The notes beneath the pieces were generated by a model, which did not search any database, had not been told where the DNA came from, and saw only the letters and a program-made list of their open reading frames with translations. Positions 1 to 13,304 of a stretch of 64,000 bases of DNA are shown here, in pieces; the stretch's first letter is position 1; each line of letters opens with the position of its first letter. The position numbers and the translations under genes were made by a program. Source of the stretch: Saturnia japonica (taxonomy: Eukaryota; Arthropoda; Insecta; Lepidoptera; Saturniidae); assembly GCA_033032175.1 (NCBI GenBank), contig CM065318.1, positions 3,286,001-3,350,000 on the forward strand, read 5' to 3'.

Positions 1-299
1 TATAATATACATATTCCTCGTTCTCATTCGAAGCAAGCCGGCTCTCATTAACAAAAAAAAAAATCGAGCGGCGCTGTGTGGAATCTTATTATGCTCTCTC
101 ATACAAAGACATAACTATAACTAGACATAACGAGCAATGGCCTCATGGTTTTACCCGTGGTAAAAATCATACAAATTGTGAACCCCCGTTACATACCTTT
201 AGGAGGTTGAATTTGCAAAAATCCATTATTAGCGGATGCCTACCTCATAAAAACTACAATGCCTAGTCCGTGGTTTGAGCTCTGTGTTGATAGATCAAA

Positions 300-600
300 C
301 AGTTATGTTTAGATTAGTGGTAGGCTATACGGACATCGCGTCGATCGTCGTGAGTTCATATCCCTAAAACGAGCCTGAGCTTTCAATGATCATCATCGTG
401 ATGAAACTATAGTATGGTGGTAGTGCTTTCTAAAGCCGGCCGGGCTAGCTACCACCCTCAAGTTAAAAATCTATCATAAAGCACCAAAAGGTGTGCTCCG
501 ACGGCTGCACTTGAGACCCAGTCTTCCACTAGTCTTAGAGTGCTACTACCATCTTGACTATCTTAAGCCACGTTGTTAGTTAAGATCAGGTGAAATTATA
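300..600 (+). mobile_element. Second tRNA-headed SINE family, diverged copy
   Basis: TTAGTGGTAGGCTAT head, GAGTTCATATCCC decayed B-box, then GGCTAGCTACCACCCTCAAG, GACGGCTGCACTTGAGACCC and GTTAGTTAAGATCAGGTG in the same order as the 32412 copy. Confidence 0.78.
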
Positions 601-1554
601 GCCACAATTGTAAAACTGATCACACATTTGGGTCAAATTTTTTCGCATTTCATAATCCTCATATTTCTGTGTAGTCTATAGATTACCGATGTTGTTTTAT
701 TTGTGCTCAAGTGATAGCAACGTATATGTCGACTTTTGTGTTAACCGGAACAACTACACGGCTATACTATTCATGTTTTGTTTCTATCTATTTATTTATT
801 CTGGATTGACAACAGTCATTCATTAAAAATGTATAAATCATAGCAAATACAGGTAAAAAAATTAATAAACAACTAATTAAAGCCAATATAAAATAAAATC
901 AAATATATTAATGGTTAAAATTAAAATTAAATTTTCATGTTTTTTAAACAAAATACATCACTTTGTAAATTGCACCCGGAAAAACCTGGAGCGAGTCGCT
1001 AGTTTTAGATAAAACACAAACATAATTAACGATATTAGTAATAATAATTCCACATTAATATTACTCACGAGTTTTCATGCAATTACATTATTTGTAAAAC
1101 GATCGTGGTAGTTATCGAGAGTCGGTGGTAAGAACTTTCGACGCCATTTTTGCCGTCTCTCCACTGATATTAATTCCTATCAACTTTTCCTACGTCTTTC
1201 GACAATATTAATGGGAAAAGGTTTGTATTGCCTACGTCCGCGTACTCAGTAAACATAATACAAAACGATTTTCTTTTCATTTTTTTAGTAAAAATATGTT
1301 TGTTTGTTTTCTCGCAGCTTATTCGTACGAATTTGCGCCAAAAAATGTAAGAAAGTTGTTAGATTGTTTGTTGTTGTTGAAAGATGTTTTATTTACTTAC
1401 TTTTTAAACACGAGCATACAATATTGATTATTGAACTTTATTGAACATTTCGGTCATACACTGGTAATATAAGTGGAACAGAACATTTTCTTTCAGTAAA
1501 TAACCAGCGATAAGTTCGAAAAAAGAAATAGGAAAGAGAGGTAGAGCACGGAGA
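601..1554. other. AT-rich DNA without recognised features
   Basis: No SINE heads, LINE motifs or exon-like stretches were seen. A slightly GC-richer patch lies at 1105-1250. Confidence 0.5.
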
Positions 1555-1795
1555 AATTTCTTTAGACATTTTTCTCTACTTCTGGCAGTTCCACTGGTGA
1601 AATATCTCCATTTTACAGAAGATCGCAGCCAAATAACCTTGTGTTGTGTTCCTGTGGCGAGTAGGGTCTCCAGAGCTCCTTAGAGTAGGAAAGTTCAAGG
1701 CTGGCAACGCACTTGTGATATCTATGGTAATGCAAGTGTCCATAGGCTACGGTAGCCGCTTACCATCAGGCGGGCCGTATGCTTATTTGCCACCT
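1555..1795 (-). repeat. Dispersed repeat (cggcccgcctgatggtaagcgg family)
   Basis: On the minus strand it begins CATACGGCCCGCCTGATGGT and continues through GGAACACAACACAAGGTTAT and GCGATCTTCTGTAAAATGG to AGAGAAAAATGTC. Other copies: 24341-24600 (+) and 52147-52390 (+), with partial copies at 51245-51720 and 52390-52560. Confidence 0.8.
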
Positions 1796-1925
1796 TAATT
1801 ATAATTTTAAAAAATACCTTTGTGAATTCTACATCGAAATTTATTTTTCATTCAATTTATTTCATTAATAACACCACCCGCTATTGACGTCAATTTTTGG
1901 ATTGTTTAATATAACATAATATACT

Positions 1926-2173
1926 ATCACGCCTGTATACCTAAAGGGTTAGCCAGAGGTGTATTAATGTACACCGACAGTTCGCCGGGCATGTTTTTAC
2001 GTTCCACGTAATAGGGGGCGAGATTATTTGCTATTAATCACGCACAAAGCCAAACTCCAAGCTGCTACTGAGAATTTCATAGAAAACCCAATAACACTTT
2101 GCTCGACATGGGTATCGAACCCAGGACCTCGAGCATAGCAATCGCACTTCTGATTACTATGCTAATGAGATCG
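1926..2173 (-). mobile_element. tRNA-derived SINE copy
   Basis: On the minus strand it has an A-box-like TTAGCATAGTAATC, a B-box GGGTTCGATACCC and then the family body (AGTAGCAGCTTGGAGTTTGG, GGCGAACTGTCGGTGTACA). Same family as 4178-4430 and 13486-13740. Confidence 0.82.
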
Positions 2174-2175
2174 TA

Positions 2176-3049
2176 TAATAAATATATAAAATATATTATT
2201 CATAACTTTACCAACTAAAAATAAATATTTTGTTTCCAACACTCAATATAAAAATTAAAAAAAAAATACTATGAGAATTTATTTGAAGGACGTAACAGAA
2301 TAGAATCGTCCTGAATGCTTACGGAACGCAAATTAAAAGCTTTGAGTGCCTACTTACTCAGCTACTTAAAGTATCTCATAAATTAAACAAGACAATAGCG
2401 TCTGAGAATCTAGACTTAACGGGATGTAATTGAAAATGTAATGGAAATTACTTCAAATATTTTAACGAAACATGTGCCAATAACAATAAATTAATGGATT
2501 AGGTACCTACTTCATTCGAACGTGCGGATTTATGATCTTGGTGTTCATTTTGATTAATGCAGAAACTATTTTTCAATATGACAACTATGAATCGAGTAAT
2601 TGAATTGTCACTGGTGTATGGTGATCGCGAATTCGTGATACAAACTGACACTTAACTGTAATGTCCTAGTTTCCTATTATGGAAGAAACTCTACCACTCC
2701 AACACTGACAATGTATTATCAACATCTCAGATTTACGCATATAAGAGATAATTAATGAGCAGCCGCCATGTAATCCTTTTGTTTTGAAACACAACCGTCA
2801 GGTTGTTTACGTAAACGTGATATACGAGTCCTTAAGTACTTATTATTTACTTTAAGCTAATATAAACGTTTTTTATTACCTCCCTTTTGATGATGTTTCC
2901 GACATTCGCTTTGTTGTTTTATGTTCCGTTTAGGGAATTTAAATACGTGTTCCACATAATTTAAGTAAACGTTATGCTCAGATTACGTTTCAAAGGATAT
3001 AAAAGGACAAATTAATGGCACAGTTTTATACGAACTCTTGAATATGATT
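2176..3049. other. AT-rich DNA without recognised features
   Basis: No credible coding frame or recognised repeat. Confidence 0.5.
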
Positions 3050-3312
3050 GTGGTTTTGGTAGTCCAGTTAGACACGCTAAAATTGATTTAACGAAAGACG
3101 GGAGGTCACTCAATTCGAATGTATATTTTTTATGGCTATTCAGCCACAATTTCTTTGTTTATCAACCGATTTGTATAATTGTTTTCTTTTGGATAAGGGA
3201 TACCTTAAGTGTGATCCCATTTTAATTTCATTGATATTGGAGCTTTAACTTCAAAGATACACAAGGGAACTCTTCAGAATCATAGAAGTTCGTTTTCTTT
3301 TTTGTCAAAAAT
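3050..3312 (+). repeat. Dispersed repeat family with ...cttcgaagatacacCAGGGAACTC core
   Basis: GACGGGAGGTCACTCAATTC, GTGATCCCATTTTAATTTCA, CTTCAAAGATACACAAGGGA and AGAAGTTCGTTTTCTTTTTT lie in the order shared by copies at 13310-13460 (-), 28308-28620 (+), 34780-35110 (+), 38160-38350 (-) and 57340-57530 (+). Confidence 0.75.
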
Positions 3313-4177
3313 TGTCTATGTGTACCTACATAAACTTGATTTCGCTATGATTTTAATTATAGTCCCTTTAATGTTTATGGTGTTTTTTAATTATATAAGG
3401 TTTACTTTATACCGAATGACCCGATCAGCGAGAGAAAACTCCTCTGAAACCGAAACCAAAAAGAATAATAAGGTCACTTATTACACGTATTACCGTAATT
3501 AATTACTCTTCAGAAGTATAACTGTATACTCTGTCATAACCATCAAACACCGATTCCCTCCACAGGCAACCTAGGGGACAATTAACCACCTTCAACCTTC
3601 AAATTGCAACGCTTTGTGTTTCAACCCTAGCGTCGAGGTATTTTCGTATTTTATCTAGTATTAGTAGGACTTCTATTTTAGAAATGAAAGCTTCAGAAAA
3701 TATTATATGAATATAGTTTTTTTTTTAATCCTAAATTAACGGGAGTCGTACTATCGACCATTCGTACTTTACATAAAACAGCGCGTACAATTCTGGTCAT
3801 AACACAGCTAGGTCAATTTAACGACGATCACAGTTGAGAGAATCTGGTCTTGCATTAACCGTGTATAATATTATATTCTATCTCATTCTCTCGGAGGCTA
3901 AAGTCTATAGATGTATGTGTTGTCTCTTTTTAGTGTCGCTTATTCTTTCATCGCGTTTTAAATCGCAACGTTACTAAATAAGTTTTCACTTCAACATCAA
4001 CTGACATTCTCGCACGCGCTGGCGTAATGGATAACGATACGTAAATAAAATTTATCCTACAACAATATAGGCCCTTAGAATATTTAAAAAAAAGCCCGTA
4101 ATAGCTCATGCCTATCTTTGGGATTTTTTTTTTATTGAAGATTAAAAATTCATTTAAGAGTAGTATTTTTACATAAC

Positions 4178-4430
4178 ATACCATCGCGCCTGTATTCCCC
4201 GAAGGGTTAGGCAGAGGTGTACTAACGTACACCCACAGTTCGCCGAGTATGTTTTTAGGTCACATGTAGGAAGCGAGCCTATTGCCATTAATCGGGCAAG
4301 AAGTCAACCTCCGAGCTGCTACTGAGAATTTCATAGGAAACCCCCAATAACAATTTGCTCGACCTAGGAATTGAACCCAGGACCTCGATCATAGCAGTCG
4401 CGCTTACGACCACTAGGTTAACGAGGCAGT
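4178..4430 (-). mobile_element. tRNA-derived SINE copy
   Basis: On the minus strand: GCCTCGTTAACCTAGTGGTC as tRNA-like head with A-box, GGTTCAATTCC as B-box, then the body ending in AACCCTTCGGGGAATACAGG. Apparent short ORFs across it are spurious. Confidence 0.85.
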
Positions 4431-5324
4431 TAGTAACGAGCAGTATTTTCAGACGTGGAATATTAATTCTTACGAATAAAAGTTTTTTCATCATAAAGAC
4501 AATTTTATTATGCAGTTAAATTTTGAACTTTTATGGCATCTTGCTTGGACATATAGTTTAGGAGATAATGAAAAATTAAAATTATTTGTAGGTACTTGCG
4601 AGGAGTGAGAATAGTTATGATAGGCTACACGATTGCGTTGGTTACGCGGTGTTAGTGGGATAAAAAAAACACGGGGGAAGCCGTGGGGCACAGGTAGTAA
4701 ATATGAACAAAGTTGCAGACGAGGTTGTTAGTATTTCGTATAGTAAGATTTTTCTAAATAGAAATATATATACTGTCGACACATTTCAGCGTATTGACAG
4801 TCGAAAGTAGTAAAATAACAATTTGAATCACCTAGAGGCGTCTGCAAATAAATCGTTTCAAGAGAAGCGATCATGTAAATAAGCCGACAGAGGTCACCAC
4901 CGTCCTCTAGGGCACCTTTGATCGGGCTATATGACAGTTTTATCTTCATCCTCGGGTTTGTAAAACGGATGAAAAGATATCATTTAGTAATGTAATATTA
5001 TAAACGAATATGATATTTATGATCTAATTCAAGGTAGGTACTTTGCTATATCCTCTTATTTATAGAATAATAATATTAGGCTTCGAGTGTACAAAATTTC
5101 ATCAATTCCATTGGAAGTTAATAAATTACTAATTTTTTACCGTTTTACGTTATACATCGCCTTACACGTTACGTTTATGTTAAAAATACGTTCATACAAA
5201 CAAATAGACAGACAATTTATATATTGTTTTATGTATTTATAATATTTTTATCTGTATACTACTGAAAGTAAATAAAAAAAACTCAAAATGACCTGGGTAA
5301 AAATTACATCAATATTTCTAAAAC
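4431..5324. other. AT-rich DNA without recognised features
   Basis: Several short minus-strand frames exist but lack protein-like composition or splice context. Confidence 0.45.
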
Positions 5325-5655
5325 GCTCAGTGAGATATGGAAACATCTATGCTCAGAGTTTCTTTGAAGCATAGAATCAGAAATGATGTAATTAGACAGA
5401 GGACTAGCTTTATCGACAGAGTTCAAAAGCTGACCACCTATGCCGAAGAACTGATAACCGATGAGAGACGAATTCTGGAGTGGAGACCGCGTTTAGGTAA
5501 ACGAAGTGTGCGACGACGCCTCCCTGTAAGGTAGAGCGACGACCTGCGCAGAGTGACTGGATGAGAAGGACCAAAGATCTGGTGGATTGGCGATCCTTGA
5601 GGGAGGCCTAAGACCAGCAGTGAACAGATACAGGCTGATGATTATGAAAGAAAAT
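5325..5655 (+). pseudogene. RTE-like LINE reverse transcriptase C-terminal tail
   Basis: Reads LRVSLKHRIRNDVIRQRTSF then ILEWRPRLGKRSVRR. This is a damaged version of the VMLGVSPRDRIRNEEIRR...WRPRTGKRS C-terminal region of lepidopteran RTE-type retrotransposons. Downstream GGGAGGCCTAAGACCAGCAG and GGCTGATGATTATG correspond to the usual 3' end. Frame lost after about codon 65. Confidence 0.82.
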
Positions 5656-6730
5656 CCAGCTGACCCTTGCGAATAGTTAATTGAATATAAACAATCTAAC
5701 AGCAGTAGATGGCGGGCCTCTTGCATGTTAATTGAATATATTTCCATTAAGAATGCTATGAATAGAAAACATTAATTTTAAACTGTTTGACGATTTATCT
5801 TCAATAGCAGGGAACATACGCTTTGAAATGATGTTTGAATCATACAATTTTATGAAGAATTGAGGAAGATAGGTATATATAAAAAAACATCTTCTGAGCA
5901 ATGGTGTATAGAGATATGTAAATATATTTTAAGGTTGTTTTCGTTGCTCATCACAATACTGTTTTATAAAATGAATATAACACCATTGAAAAGTACCTCC
6001 TCATGTCTCAAGTCTTGTAACAAAGTGCACAAAGCATAATGCCTCTTCGCGTGAAAGGGCATAAAGTTGACTACGTTATGCCTTCACCCCCATCCCTCCA
6101 CTGCGGCACCGCACCCCGGCTCGCATGTCGATAACCAGCTTTGGACGCTTTACTGAGGCTCAAATTCTCCCGAACAATGACGCTATCTAACCCCAGATAC
6201 AAAATTAGATTTTACTCCGTGGTACATAAAGTGTAAATTGCAATGGCCCGACTACGGAACCACAATCGAAATGAGGATTCGGCGACTCTCGAAACTTTTC
6301 GAATTAGGTCGCTGTGAGATTTAAAAAATATCAAAGTATATTTTTCATCTTGCTAATAGGGAGAGAAACAATGCAGCTATGAACGAAAGGCTTATTTAAA
6401 AATACCTTTAGTCTAAATAGTTATATTATAAAGAGGTACATATTATTTCTGAATATATTTCTTTTTCTACATTTTAATATCCGGAACTTTAGGACCTTAT
6501 CAGCTTAAAATTATAAAATTTATAGGAAAAAAAATGAAAATGCACAAGTTCAATAGAATATGTATTAAAAAAATAATGTAAATTGAACGATATCATAAAA
6601 ATATATACAATGTTAAATTAAAATTGTTATTATGCAGTGGGCATTGACCAAATCACACTTCCTGTTTGACTCTCGGATAGTATAAAGAATTTTGAGAGAC
6701 TTATTTTGAATATTATACTATTTTATAACT
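5656..6730. other. Unassigned DNA with a GC-richer patch
   Basis: 6040-6310 (CCCCATCCCTCCACTGCGGC, GCGACTCTCGAAAC) is markedly richer in GC than its surroundings and not shared with the repeats I could see. No open frame spans it. It could be regulatory or unique ancestral sequence. Confidence 0.4.
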
Positions 6731-7505
6731 TACTAGCTGACCCGCGCAACTTCGTCTGCGTCACATAAGAGAGAGAGAAAGAGGGTTAGAGAAAATGGGT
6801 CGTAGGCACATATAAGACAATTCTAAAGCAGCTGAAACTTTATTTTGCTGCGGAGTTATTTTAAAACTGTGATATCTCCTAAGATATTTATTGAAATAAA
6901 TAGATGTTAACGGTAATTTTGTTACAAATTAAATACTTGTGACGAATAACGTATTTATTTCGATAAGGATTATAATATATGGTATAAAAACACCTTCGAA
7001 AGTAATACATTATTTTAGAACAAATTTTATTACCATAAAAAAAGTTATATTGAGTCAGCCTTAAAAGATAGACAAGCTATCGCCGGCTTTTTTTTTTTTT
7101 TTTTTTTTTAACTGACTACACTGTTAGCCTTAGGGGCCCTATCCTAAAACAGAGCCGCTGCGGCTTTTACAGCTTTACCGGACTTGGACTATCGCCGGCT
7201 TTTTTAATAACTTTTTAAGAGAAAAAATTCCATCAGACTGTTACACATGATTGTTCCGTAACTTTAACCATTTACGCAGCGCACGCAATGGAAGCTCTCA
7301 AAAGGAACACTTTCCCGTTTTTGTAACATTTTTCATTTACGCTCCGTTCCTACTGGTCGTATCGTGATGTTGTATAGCCATAAAGTCTTCCTAGATAAAT
7401 GGGATATCCAAAACTAAAGTCATTTTGTCATCCAAACTAGTAGTTCTAGAGCTTATCTCGTTCAACCAAACAAACAAACTTTTCAGCTTTATAATATTAG
7501 TATTG
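6731..7505 (+). repeat. Dispersed repeat (tactagctg..cccgcg head), full-length copy split by a retroposon
   Basis: Starts TTACTAGCTGACCCGCGCAA and ends with AACCAAACAAACAAAC and CTTTATAATATTAGTAT. Interrupted at 7093-7188 by the poly(A) retroposon. The family recurs at about 13815-16912 (split), 18065-18450, 23528-23830, 39895-40625, 47405-47930 and 58050-58395. Confidence 0.75.
7077..7204 (-). mobile_element. Short 5'-truncated poly(A) retroposon with 16-bp target-site duplication
   Basis: The direct repeat ctatcgccggcttttt flanks the insert (7077-7092 and 7189-7204). The insert reads, on the minus strand, CCAAGTCCGGTAAAGCTG ... GCTAACAGTGTAGTCAGTT and a poly(A) tail. It sits inside a dispersed repeat that spans 6731-7505. 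Same family as 9143-9507. Confidence 0.92.
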
Positions 7506-8443
7506 ATTTCATGCATTTTATGTTTTTGAAAACAGCAGAAATTATTGTTATGATGACGTCATTACCGGTATAAAATTTTTATGACGAGCTTTTTCTTTAT
7601 GAAAGAAAACTGTTAATTATATCTGTTGATTGTCATTATCTGTGGTTGTGATCTAGTACCACACACTGCTGCTAGCTCTGTTTGAGTGTTGGGCGCCAGA
7701 TCAGTTTAAAAAAAAGCGCTAGATTCCACTAAACAAGTGTGATTAAAAAAGCGTCAGATTATAATGCTATTTTGAAATTAGGTGTTATATAGATACGTTA
7801 CACATTACCAGCCTATAAGAACCATATTGTTTGATTGACTAAAAATTAATAATTGTAGGTATAGATTTCTCGTAATTTCCAGTAGGTATCTATCATTTAC
7901 ATTCTGAACAAAAATGAGTTTGCCTATGTATAACGCAAGCCACGTTATTGGAATTAAAACATCAAGAACTTTAATAACCTTTCATTTATTAAATCCTCTA
8001 AACAAAAATGAGACAAAAATTAATTTAAAGGTTATCAACCGAATCGTCGTCCTCTGTATCATCGCGGCGTCTCGTTGGAAATGTTTGAAGAGTTCCAGAA
8101 CCAGATTGACCTGGCTGTGACTCTGTGATATCCACATATCGTAGGAACTAGGACTATACCGAATTTATACTTTTCGTTACTTTCATTTTGCCTCAATACG
8201 TCCGTCACCAGGAAGATCATAATTGAAACATATGGATTGTTTAGAAGTCAACCACATTCTTATCCATAAAATCACATTAATCGTTACTACGTTGAGAGCA
8301 TTAGGTAATTTATTTTGTACATTATTCATTATCCTAAATATTCTTTCAATATCTCCATTAGAATATGGAAGTGACCTAAACATTCAGTAGAAATAACGTT
8401 CGTTTTGAAATTTTTATAAATAATAAGCACCCATGATATAATT
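7506..8443. other. Unassigned DNA
   Basis: A CRE-like TGACGTCA lies at 7554-7561. The open frame at 7914-8120 is not recognised and looks like chance. Confidence 0.4.
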
Positions 8444-8608
8444 AGCCAGCGTAGGACGGCCCCCCACTAGATGGAAAGACGACATAATAAAGTTCGCTGG
8501 GAGCCGTTGGGTGCAGGCCGCACAAGATCGGTCGCTCTGGAGATCTATGGGGGAGGCCTATGTTCAGCAGTGGACGTCCTGCGGCTGAAATGATGATGAT
8601 GATGATAT
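8444..8608 (+). mobile_element. RTE-like LINE 3' end with GAT microsatellite tail
   Basis: AGCGTAGGACGGCCCCC, CACAAGATCGGTCGCTCTGG, GGGGAGGCCTATGTTCAGCA and GTGGACGTCCTGCGGCTGAA lead into (ATG)n at 8590-8607, the typical end of these LINEs. 5'-truncated. The minus-strand ORF over it is a shadow. Confidence 0.88.
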
Positions 8609-9132
8609 AATTTAACCACCATTTCGATAACGCGCTAGATTTTCCGCTAGGAGTCAACTGCTAATAATGGGAGTTGATTACCCAAAAATTCCGCTAGATC
8701 TAGCGCCGAAAGCGCTAAAATGGCAGCCCTCGTACAACATTGTGTATACCAAGGATACCTAATAGTTACATTTTTCGTAACTGTTGTCTCTGTCATGTAG
8801 CATTTAAATTTTTTTTGTAATTAACGCGAATTTCGTAACTTCTGACGATATTAAGTTTTTATTATTTAACTAAATTTGATATGGTTCCAAAAAATCGGCT
8901 CACAAACGGTGAAGTTATTACAAAATCTCCTACAAATTTAAAAGCAGTTAATAATGGCGAAAATGTCTCATCAAGGGCTTCTACTGTTTTGATAAAACAG
9001 CCACTAATATATAACTATGGTAGGAAAAATATAACTTCTCAGGAAACGAAACGTAACTTTTGATTCAAGTGTGCTGACCACACTGGCGTATGTTTTGACA
9101 AACCCAATATCATTTGATAAACGACAGTTGAC

Positions 9133-9517
9133 ACAGACAATCGAAGTTAGACTATTGCGCTAGTTAGTGTAGAAAAACTATTCCGATTATTAGATACACA
9201 TACGCATGGTCCACTCCTTCCTCCCAGGAGGAGGGGAGCGTGCATATGAGTATATATTAGTTAGCTCGAATTCTCATAAGATTAGGGAATTAGTTAGATC
9301 GCGACTTTTTCGCGTTCGCGACGACCGCCCGAGCCGAGGTTCGGCCACTCTGGCACCCTCGTGCGGGTCGTCACAAACTTTCGCGGCTGAGTGCCCTAAG
9401 CGCTCGCCCCCAAGTCCGGTGAAGCTGTAAAAGCCGCAGCGGCTCTGTTTGACGATAGGGCCCCTAAGGCTAACAGTGTAGTCAGTTCTAAAAAAAAAAA
9501 AAAAAAAACAGACAATC
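9133..9517 (+). mobile_element. Longest copy of the poly(A) retroposon family, with target-site duplication
   Basis: The element occupies 9143-9507 between direct repeats acagacaatc (9133-9142 and 9508-9517). It ends in GCTAACAGTGTAGTCAGTTC and a run of 18 A's. The body contains CCTCCCAGGAGGAGG and a GC-rich part (9301-9430) with CGCTCGCCCCCAAGTCCGG. No tRNA-like A/B boxes are evident at its head, so it is either a 5'-truncated LINE 3' end or a SINE of unknown head. Confidence 0.9.
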
Positions 9518-11700
9518 TATAATATTATGGCATTTTTTAATGTTAGTAATGACGTCACGGTGGTTAAAGAAAGGCCATAGGACTTTCTTCAAAAATATCT
9601 TCAATAATTCAATATTATTATTCTATTATATTATAGGATTAACGTAGAATGCAATTCCTCGAAATGGTTCTTAATTTAGACCTGATTAAAAAAATTAGCA
9701 ATCCCAATTAAGAAACAACAAGAAAAAGAAGTTTATTTAGGTATGCTGACATAATAATCAATAATATAGACCTAACTATATACGGTTTTTACCCTGGATA
9801 GAGTAAAAGTAAGTTATATTATAATATAATATGTATGTTTATTTTTCCACAACAAAATTTATTATCAAACTCTGAGTTTATTCTATATCTCAGACTTTGG
9901 ATTATTTTAATGACTGATGAAATATTAAGACTCAATGAATACTCAATTAAAATTATAATATCACATATTTTAAAATTATTAGATTATTATAGATATTATT
10001 TCACCCTATCTATTTTTCCATGTAATTCAATAAAGCTATTTATTATGTTCGAAATGCGAAAAGAAAATAAGTTGCGATAAGCAATAATATAATTTGTATC
10101 ACATTCAATAAAGTGTTCTGTGAGTTCACAGAATTGGATGTAGTAATTGAATTTTTCCCCAGACAAAATAAAATATCTAATTTAAACGGTTCGTTGAACC
10201 GCCCTCTGTCGTTCCTATCTCTATTGCAATGTGCAATTTACGGTTAAAACTATTATTTATGAGTGTATGAAACGTTGGCCTTGTATAATGTATCGTCTGA
10301 ATAGAATCAAAAAGTAGAATGTAATCCATTTTTACTATACCTTTATTTGTATTTAGATTCATATTATGTATATAATGCATCCTTTTAATAAATATATAAT
10401 TAAACAAATACAATTATTATACAAACATATCTAGATTAAAATAGAGCATGATATAGATTTTACTATAGTCTTTACTAGACTGTTAGATTTCCTACGAAGG
10501 CGGGCGAGCTTACCGTAATATTAAGTTAATTTAAGTTTCAAAAACTTGATTTTATATTACTATTAACTTTTTAATATTAAGAAACAACGCGGCATGCAGC
10601 CAAATGGATGATAAGTTTGTAATAATTTCTGTGTTTTACTATTTGTAAGATCGAAACTATACTATAATATTTTAATTGCATTTGTAAAATTGAATCATGG
10701 AAAAACGTACAAAATTTGTAGAACCACTAAAACATTTATTAGAAGAATTAATAAGGCAAAAGATATCGTGGAAATGGTATTTTGTTATTTGTAAAAAAAC
10801 ATAAATAAGATACCTACTTATTGCCGTTTGCAATCGAAATAAGTAATTTTGAAGTCATAAAAATACAAAATAGTGAATAACATTTTATTTAAAAGATTCA
10901 ATAGTTTTGTTTATTTACATAATTGTCGTACGTGACTTCAACTACTACGTGACGTCAACTATTTAATTTCCTTTTCAAGGCTAAAGGCATGTGCTCGATA
11001 ATTTTTACTGTTGACAGTTCTTGACTATTATCTAGTGACTTTACGAACCAATGTAACATAGCGGCAAACGTTTTGGCGCGAAATTTTAAAATCCACTTTA
11101 AGGCACTAATCGAAATCATAAAATTGAAATAGAAAACTCTTTTGACTTATTATGGCCAAAGGATGAAAACAAGCCCCATTTAAAAAAAAACGTTGTAATA
11201 ATCTATTCGCCATGTAAAAAAATATTTTACATTAAAAAAAGCAATTATTTGTTCTATTTAACTCAGTACAAAAAGGAAAAATACAATCATTTAGAATTAT
11301 TAGTGAAAATTATAATTAATTCTACTAAAAACTAAGATTTCCCGGTCAAAGATCAAAAATGTTCTTATAGATGAGGGAAAAAACAAAAAGCCATACTACA
11401 GATACCTGAAACCACAAACATAAGTTGGTTACAAATATGGAGATATTGGATATCAGGATCCTTTTCAAATGCAGAAGGTATAGGTACTAAGCAAGTTTTT
11501 TAATAAGCTATAAAGATGAGAAAATTTCTTAAAGGGTACAGATACAGTCAAGTCAGGAAATCAACCAATCACCTCTTCCATATTCGAAGACAATTGCACT
11601 TACGGAGTTAGCTCCAGTCGTGCGTGCGTTGCAGCTGACCCGAACACAAAAATATTTTTTTGAAGTCATAATTTCTGGGAGGGTAAAACGCTTCGTAACG
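9518..11700. other. AT-rich DNA without recognised genes
   Basis: Short ORFs at 9835-10080 (+) and 10177-10413 (-) are rich in I, L, Y, N and K, as expected by chance in AT-rich DNA. An E2F-like TTTTGGCGCGAAA lies at 11071-11083 and a TGACGTCA at 10951-10958. Confidence 0.4.
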
Positions 11701-11724
11701 TAACGTAGTTTCAGTCAATCCTAT

Positions 11725-11800
11725 CAACATGCTCGTAGCTTAGCGATCGTAAGGGTGACTGCTATGGCCGAAGTCCTGGCTTCGAATCCTTGCCATATCT
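11725..11800 (+). repeat. tRNA-like SINE head of uncertain family
   Basis: GCTCGTAGCTTAGCGATCG (A-box-like), GACTGCTATGGCCGAAGTCC and GGCTTCGAATCC (B-box-like) are spaced as in a tRNA-derived SINE. The downstream body is not shared with the other SINE copies I could see. Confidence 0.5.
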
Positions 11801-11907
11801 TTTTCGTTTGTTCTTTATTTTGTCTTTTTGATTAGTTTAAGTTATCAATTCTGTCGAGCGACCCGAGACACACAATTTTTTTTTTAATATTCATGTACAC
11901 ACATCAT

Positions 11908-11932
11908 GTTTCACATCTGCCAGGCGTCCCGT
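11908..11932 (+). repeat. Solo end of the GATGTTTCACATC element family
   Basis: CATGTTTCACATCTGCCAGG followed by CGTCCCGT matches the ends of the two larger copies. No partner end was identified nearby. Confidence 0.55.
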
Positions 11933-11939
11933 TTCGACC

Positions 11940-13300
11940 ACCTTTTGTTGCAGCACGGTAATTGTGCCTGATTGTAAGTAAAGTACAATCTAGAAACAGT
12001 GGCGACCCATGAGATTGTCATGCTTACCTGTAAGCCGCTCGTCAGCTGGATATATACTAGCTAATCCTTTAAGCAATAGAAAGTTACTGTGGTGAGTTTA
12101 TCGTCGTCTCAGTCGGATACTTGGTCCCTACCAATCTACCTGACTGGTTAATCCCGAAACGTGACATTATAACGGATGTGAATATTGGTGTATGGAGGTC
12201 GCGATCCATTCAAATACAATTCTCGTGCCCTACGACGAGCTTACACCATTATGGATATAGCGTTATGATAGACTAATTAAATTACTTTAATGCATTCCTA
12301 AAGTATAATTTTTTGCTAATTCCAAATCTTGATTGGTCGTATATAATAAAAAATCCCCCGCCCCTCGTAATTTATGAGGCCCCTAATACCCGGCTAATGT
12401 ACCGATTTAAACGATAACGACCACTCGGGTCCGTTAATGGTCTACATCAATCGCAATTGAAACATTCAATTTATTTTGAACTATCAAATTTATAAATGAA
12501 CTTATACAGAATTAAAATAATTAGACATGTCTTTGTTATTTAGAGGACAATTAAAGCGCGACACGCTTACGTGCTATTTAAAGTTGGCTCGAATGTTAAA
12601 ACCTGATTAATATTCTGAATATATGTTTAGTAACAAATGTTATTTATTGAAACTAAACATTGTCCCTCTAATTATTAACTAGAAAAACTTAGTAACAAAT
12701 ATAAATAAGTCATTTAACGGCGCCGCGCTTTTTCACCGGTTATGTGAAGAATTAAAGTCAGCTGAAAAAAAACACTAATAATAACTTATCTAAACTTTAA
12801 TTTTAGACATAATTAAAATGTTCATTATCCTAGAACTAGTTAGTAATAGTCTGTTACTTTACTTTATACATAATATTTACGAAATGGGAATAAATAGGTT
12901 TTTAAAGCGACCATAGCTTGTTTTATTTTAGAATAGGTACAAATATACTTTTTCACAATTTATAAGAGTTATTAGTGATTTTGATACATTTTCATGTTAC
13001 TCTATCCAAATCGTTATGTATGACTATTTTATATAATTATCGAATAATATATAATTATACAAAAGTAAGAGAGACTAAGTAAAATAAAAATAAAACCTTT
13101 TAAATGGCTAAGGCACTTGTAAAACAATTTGCATTCTTACAATACGGCATTAATCCAGGTGTCAATTTATTGGTCTGAACAAGTTTTAATATGTAGGAAA
13201 ACAAGGCTATTGTTGCCAAAGTTACGGGGCATAGCAATTTAAATTATATAAAGTAAAAATTACTAATACTAGTTAATAACAAGACAATTTTTAACGAAAA
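11940..13300. other. Unassigned DNA
   Basis: A moderately GC-rich part at 12000-12260 and 12350-12440 is followed by AT-rich sequence. No feature assigned. Confidence 0.4.
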
Positions 13301-13304
13301 AGAA

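Noticed and set aside
11071..11083. E2F-like TTTTGGCGCGAAA as a promoter element
   Set aside because: A single motif match in 64 kb without a nearby gene start is not evidence of function.
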